Assembly: GCF_041081105.1 (NCBI RefSeq)
Contig: NZ_CP163528.1
Coordinates: 1,240,001 to 1,304,000, forward strand
Reading direction: 5' to 3'
DNA length: 64,000 nucleotides
From: Promicromonospora sp. Populi
GTDB lineage: Bacteria; Actinomycetota; Actinomycetes; Actinomycetales; Cellulomonadaceae
The notes below the pieces were generated by a model. The model searched no databases, was not told where the DNA came from, and saw only the letters and a list, made by a program, of their open reading frames with translations. A program made the position numbers and the translations under genes. Numbering within the stretch: the first letter of the stretch is position 1; each line of letters begins with the position of its first letter. Positions 60,323 through 64,000 of this stretch are shown piece by piece.

Positions 60323-61315
60323 TCAGAACGGCAGGAAGACGTCCACCGCTACCGCCACGAACAGCAGCGACAGGTACGTGATCGAGGCGTGGAACACCTT
60401 CATGGCGCCCAGCTTGCCGCTCGCCCGGCCCTGCGCCCGACGCAGCATGGCGATCGTCGACCACAGGAACCACGCGCCCAGCGCGCCCGCCACCACGGTG
60501 TACACCCAGGACATGCCCGCGAGCGGCGTCAGGAGGAGCGAGCAGGCGATCATCGCGATCGTGTAACCCACCATCTCGGCGGCGACCCGCTTGTCGTCGC
60601 TGACCACCGGCAGCATCGGGACGTTCGCGTTCGCGTAGTCCTGCTTGAACTTGATGGACAGCGGCCAGTAGTGCGGCGGCGTCCAGAAGAAGATGATGCC
60701 GAACAGGGCCAGGGCGGCCCAGCTCAGCTCGCCCGTCACGGAGGCCCACCCGATGAACACGGGCATGCAGCCGGCGATGCCGCCCCACACGATGTTCTGC
60801 GGGGTGCGGCGCTTGAGGATCATCGTGTAGCCCACGACGTAGATGACGATGGCGGCCAGCGTGAGCCACATCGCGGCCCAGTTGATGACGAGCGCGAACC
60901 ACGTCAGCGACAGCAGGCCCAGGATGGAGGCGAAGACCAGGCCTGCGCGCGGGGAGATCTCCCCCGTGGCCAGCGGACGCTTCTTGGTCCGGTTCATGAT
61001 CTGGTCTATGTCGCGGTCCCACCACATGTTGAACGCGTTGGCGCTGCCCGCCGCTCCGGCGCCGCCGATGAGCGTCGTGATGATCAGCCAGAAGCTGGGC
61101 AGGCCGTCGGCGGCCAGGATCATGGTGGGCACGGTCGTCACGAGCAGCAGCTCGATCACGCGCGGCTTGGTCAGCGCGACGTACGCGCCCGCCCGGCGGA
61201 AGAACCAGCCCCCGGGACGCTGTCCGACGTCGGCGGTGGACCCATCCCTCTCGGACCCGTCCTGCGGCGCCGCGGTGCGCACGCTCTGGCCGTTCCTCGT
61301 CTGGCTCGTTCTCAC
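60323..61315 (-). CDS. ctaB: Protoheme IX farnesyltransferase
   Basis: Attaches the farnesyl chain to heme B to form heme O for cytochrome oxidase. The UbiA-type membrane protein has the first aspartate motif in [23 protein letters not shown] and the second in [18 protein letters not shown]. The opening [24 protein letters not shown] and the heme-farnesyl signature [27 protein letters not shown] are characteristic. Eight to nine helices are predicted. GTG 61315 gives 330 residues with a hydrophilic 50-residue N-terminus. It is divergent from tkt, the conserved actinobacterial arrangement. Confidence 0.95.
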   Translation of the reverse strand: MRTSQTRNGQSVRTAAPQDGSERDGSTADVGQRPGGWFFRRAGAYVALTKPRVIELLLVTTVPTMILAADGLPSFWLIITTLIGGAGAAGSANAFNMWWDRDIDQIMNRTKKRPLATGEISPRAGLVFASILGLLSLTWFALVINWAAMWLTLAAIVIYVVGYTMILKRRTPQNIVWGGIAGCMPVFIGWASVTGELSWAALALFGIIFFWTPPHYWPLSIKFKQDYANANVPMLPVVSDDKRVAAEMVGYTIAMIACSLLLTPLAGMSWVYTVVAGALGAWFLWSTIAMLRRAQGRASGKLGAMKVFHASITYLSLLFVAVAVDVFLPF

Positions 61316-61646
61316 GCGCTTCGCAGTTCCGTCCGTGGGTCCTGATGTGGGTTTCGCACCAGGTGGGCCACGGTGCGAGCGGGGGGCGTGCACATCGTAC
61401 GTCGCACCGTGACCCGGCCGCGCACCGCATTCCCGCGGTGCCATGTGAGATTTGTCCTGGGGTCCTGTGATCCACAGAGCATGGACAGGCCTGCGCAGCG
61501 GCTCGGGTGCGCGTATAGGGTTGATTTTGTTGTCGAACGAAGGGCGGCCGGTATCCCGCCGCCGCCGCACGCACGCTGCGCGGTCCTTGAGGCCCGTCCG
61601 CTCTCCGGGCAGGACGAGGATCCGACGGCGGAGAGAAAGAGGACTC
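61316..61646. other. Divergent intergenic region, ctaB / tkt
   Basis: The 331 bases hold promoters in both directions. A -10-like TATAGG is at 61514-61519, 128 bases upstream of tkt, followed by a T-rich tract (TTGATTTTGTTG) unusual for this DNA. No ORF with coding character, repeat or hairpin was seen. Confidence 0.5.
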
Positions 61647-63752
61647 GTGAACGCTTTCGACCCCGTGCTGAAGCCCTTGGAGTGGTCGGAGCTCGACGAG
61701 CGAGCGGTCAAGGCCATCAAGGCACTGGCCGCGGACGCCGTCGAGAAGGTGGGTAACGGACATCCCGGAACCGCGATCTCGCTCGCTCCGGCCGCATACC
61801 TCCTCTTCCAGAAGACCATGCGCCACGACCCGTCGGACCCCGCCTGGCTGGGCCGCGACCGGTTCGTGCTGAGCGCCGGCCACTCGTCGCTGACGATCTA
61901 CCTGCAGCTCTTCCTCGCGGGCTACGGCCTCGAGATGGACGACCTCGCCGCGCTGCGCACCTGGGGCTCGAAGACCCCCGGCCACCCGGAGCTCGGCCAC
62001 ACCGCCGGCGTCGAGATCACCACCGGCCCGCTGGGTCAGGGGCTGGCCTCCGCCGTCGGCATGGCGATGGCCTCGCGCCGCGAGCGCGGCCTGCTCGACC
62101 CGGCCGCCGCCCCCGGTGAGTCGCCGTTCGACCACCACGTGTACGTCATCGCGTCCGACGGCGACCTGCAGGAGGGCGTGACCTCGGAGGCCTCGTCGCT
62201 CGCCGGTCACCAGCAGCTCGGCAACCTGATCCTGATCTGGGACGACAACAAGATCTCGATCGAGGACGACACCAACATCGCGTTCACCGAGGACGTCCTG
62301 GGGCGCTACGCGGCCTACGGCTGGCACACCCAGCGGGTGGACTGGACGTCGGGCGGCGAGGGCTACGCGGAGGACACCGACGCGCTGGCCGCCGCCATCG
62401 ACGCCGCCAAGGCGGAGACCGGCAAGCCGTCCATCATCGCGCTGCGCACGATCATCGGCTGGCCGTCGCCCACCAAGCAGAACACGGGCGGCATCCACGG
62501 CTCGGCCATGGGCGCCGACGAGGTCAAGGGCCTCAAGTCCGCGCTCGGCCTGGACCCGGAGGCGTCGTTCGTGATCGACGCCGACGTGCTGTCCTACACG
62601 CGGTCCGTCGCGGAGCGTCAGGCCACGCAGCGTCAGGCCTGGGAGTCCGCCTTCGCGGCCTGGTCCGAGGCCAACCCGGCGGGCGCGACCCTGCTCGCGC
62701 GGCTGCGCGCCCACGAGCTGCCAGCAGGCTGGACCGACTCGCTGCCCGAGTTCGAGGCGAGCGAGAAGGGTGTCGCCACCCGTGCGGCGTCGGGCAAGGT
62801 GCTGACCGCCCTGGCGGACGTGCTGCCCGAGCTGTGGGGCGGCTCGGCCGACCTGGCCGGCTCGAACAACACGACGATGGACGGCGCGTCGTCGTTCGTG
62901 CCTGCCGTGCACGCGACCAAGAAGTTCCCGGGCAACGAGTACGGCCGCACGCTGCACTTCGGCATCCGCGAGCACGCCATGGGCTCGATCCTCAACGGCA
63001 TAGTGCTGCACGGCCTGACCCGCCCCTACGGCGGCACGTTCCTGCAGTTCGCCGACTACATGCGGGCCTCGGTGCGCCTGGCGGCGCTGATGAGCATCCC
63101 CACCACGTTCGTCTGGACGCACGACTCGATCGGCCTCGGCGAGGACGGCCCGACACACCAGCCGGTGGAGCACCTCGCGGCGCTGCGAGCCATCCCGAAC
63201 CTCGACGTCGTACGCCCCGCGGACGCGAACGAGACCGCCTGGGCCTGGCGCGGCATCCTCGAGAACCGGGCCAACCCGGCCGGCATCGTGCTCACCCGGC
63301 AGAACGTGCCCACCTACCCGCGTGGCACCGACGGCTTCGGCGGCGCCGAGGGCACCCTCAAGGGCGGCTACACGCTCCTGGACACCGAGGGCACACCCGA
63401 CGTCGTCCTCGTGGGCACCGGGTCCGAGGTGCAGCTCGCCGTCGAGGCGCGCAAGCTCCTCGCCGCCGACGGCGTGCAGGCCCGCGTGGTCTCCATGCCC
63501 TCGCGCGAGTGGTTCGACAAGCAGGACGCCGCCTACCGCGAGTCGGTCATCCCGTCCGGAGTGAAGGCCCGCGTCTCGGTCGAGGCGGGCGTCGCGCAGG
63601 GCTGGCGCGAGATCGTCGGCGACGCCGGCCGCATCGTGTCGCTCGAGCACTACGGCGCGTCGGCCGACTACAAGACGCTCTACACCGAGTACGGCATCAC
63701 GGCCGAGGCGGTCGCCCAGGCCGCCAAGGAGTCGATCGAGGCCGCGTCCTGA
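61647..63752 (+). CDS. tkt: Transketolase
   Basis: Thiamine-dependent transfer of two-carbon units in the non-oxidative pentose-phosphate pathway. The 701-residue protein contains the TPP motif [35 protein letters not shown], the N-terminal [19 protein letters not shown] with catalytic His, and the Glu of [19 protein letters not shown] that activates [34 protein letters not shown] is the third family motif. Start GTG 61647 ([13 protein letters not shown]) has GAGG five bases upstream; the longer frame to 61452 is rejected. tal follows 40 bases downstream. Confidence 0.97.
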   Translation: MNAFDPVLKPLEWSELDERAVKAIKALAADAVEKVGNGHPGTAISLAPAAYLLFQKTMRHDPSDPAWLGRDRFVLSAGHSSLTIYLQLFLAGYGLEMDDLAALRTWGSKTPGHPELGHTAGVEITTGPLGQGLASAVGMAMASRRERGLLDPAAAPGESPFDHHVYVIASDGDLQEGVTSEASSLAGHQQLGNLILIWDDNKISIEDDTNIAFTEDVLGRYAAYGWHTQRVDWTSGGEGYAEDTDALAAAIDAAKAETGKPSIIALRTIIGWPSPTKQNTGGIHGSAMGADEVKGLKSALGLDPEASFVIDADVLSYTRSVAERQATQRQAWESAFAAWSEANPAGATLLARLRAHELPAGWTDSLPEFEASEKGVATRAASGKVLTALADVLPELWGGSADLAGSNNTTMDGASSFVPAVHATKKFPGNEYGRTLHFGIREHAMGSILNGIVLHGLTRPYGGTFLQFADYMRASVRLAALMSIPTTFVWTHDSIGLGEDGPTHQPVEHLAALRAIPNLDVVRPADANETAWAWRGILENRANPAGIVLTRQNVPTYPRGTDGFGGAEGTLKGGYTLLDTEGTPDVVLVGTGSEVQLAVEARKLLAADGVQARVVSMPSREWFDKQDAAYRESVIPSGVKARVSVEAGVAQGWREIVGDAGRIVSLEHYGASADYKTLYTEYGITAEAVAQAAKESIEAAS

Positions 63753-63792
63753 ACACGGCAGGACCACACGGACACGAGAGAGGAAGGGCACG

Positions 63793-64000
63793 ATGACCGA
63801 GAGCACGAGCACAAGCGAGAACGTCAGTCCCACCCAGCGGCTGTCCGAGGCGGGTGTCGCCATCTGGCTGGACGACCTGTCCCGTGAGCGCCTGCGCACC
63901 GGCAACCTGGCCGAGCTCATGACCACCAGGAACGTCGTGGGAGTCACCACCAACCCGACGATCTTCGCCGCCGCGCTCGCGCACGGCGACGCCTACGCCG
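63793..64000 (+). CDS. tal: Transaldolase (partial, 5' end)
   Basis: The first 69 residues are visible before the window ends. After a Ser/Thr-rich start ([13 protein letters not shown]), [29 protein letters not shown] and [22 protein letters not shown] are the transaldolase N-terminal signature. ATG 63793 has GAGAGGAAGG upstream. It follows tkt in the same direction, giving the conserved tkt-tal pair. Confidence 0.93.
   Translation, partial: MTESTSTSENVSPTQRLSEAGVAIWLDDLSRERLRTGNLAELMTTRNVVGVTTNPTIFAAALAHGDAYA

Noticed and set aside
60249..63953. Frame of 1234 codons on the minus strand covering tkt
   Set aside because: It is the antisense shadow of transketolase; residues are Arg/Gly/Leu-rich without domains, while tkt has all catalytic motifs.

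Overview
The window is a stretch of a high-GC actinobacterial chromosome. Gene content and order point to the Micrococcales, most likely a Promicromonosporaceae/Cellulomonadaceae-type polymer degrader. The evidence is the GTG-start-rich high-GC coding, the ctaB / tkt-tal arrangement, the xerD-parA-scpA-scpB-rluB-cmk-der order, leaderless or IdeR-box-controlled iron genes, Tat-exported hydrolases, and large multidomain glycosidases. No rRNA, tRNA, CRISPR array, insertion sequence or prophage was recognised. The assignment to a family is inference from gene order, not from a database match.

Layout. 1-2 kb: the 5' part of lnt (apolipoprotein N-acyltransferase, running off the left edge) and a small membrane protein. 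2-8.5 kb: an accessory-looking patch with an unknown 423-residue protein, a two-gene DUF6036 nucleotidyltransferase module, a GrpB-like protein, an APH-type phosphotransferase and an XRE/MmyB-type regulator divergent from an aldo/keto reductase. 8.6-25.6 kb: a polysaccharide-utilisation locus with a Tat-exported GH78 rhamnosidase, a 1095-residue multidomain glycosidase-like protein of unassigned family, a GH9 enzyme, a D-2-hydroxyacid dehydrogenase, a DeoR/LacI chimeric regulator, a DUF2264 protein, and a sugar ABC importer (binding lipoprotein plus two permeases, no ATPase). Four intergenic regions of this locus carry the same direct repeat, YGATCR-N4-YGATCR (10-bp period), which I propose as the operator of the locus regulator.

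25.8-32.5 kb: a DHA2 drug-efflux pump with a fused C-terminal winged-helix-like domain, divergent from a PadR regulator; then a HAD phosphatase, a small hypothetical, a DUF4383 membrane protein and a PhoD phosphatase. 32.6-35.3 kb: a three-gene Mn/Zn ABC importer behind a perfect 16-bp palindrome and ended by a perfect 22-bp hairpin. 35.3-38.7 kb: a secreted GH87-type alpha-1,3-glucanase with discoidin, CARDB and CBM-like modules. 39-44.6 kb: a hotdog thioesterase, an enoyl-CoA hydratase, a branched-chain 2-oxoacid dehydrogenase E1alpha-E1beta-E2 operon and its divergent Lrp/AsnC regulator. 44.7-45.5 kb: a HicAB toxin-antitoxin pair next to a fragment resembling pterin dehydratase. 45.5-48 kb: an MFS permease and lgt. 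48-52 kb: a four-gene iron-siderophore importer behind a DtxR/IdeR box.

52-59 kb: the conserved chromosome-maintenance block (der, cmk, rluB, scpB, scpA, parA-like, xerD), all on the minus strand. 59-64 kb: an HpcH/CitE-like lyase, ctaB (protoheme farnesyltransferase), and divergently tkt and the start of tal, i.e. the beginning of the pentose-phosphate cluster. Many annotated long frames antisense to these genes are GC-rich shadows and were left out.
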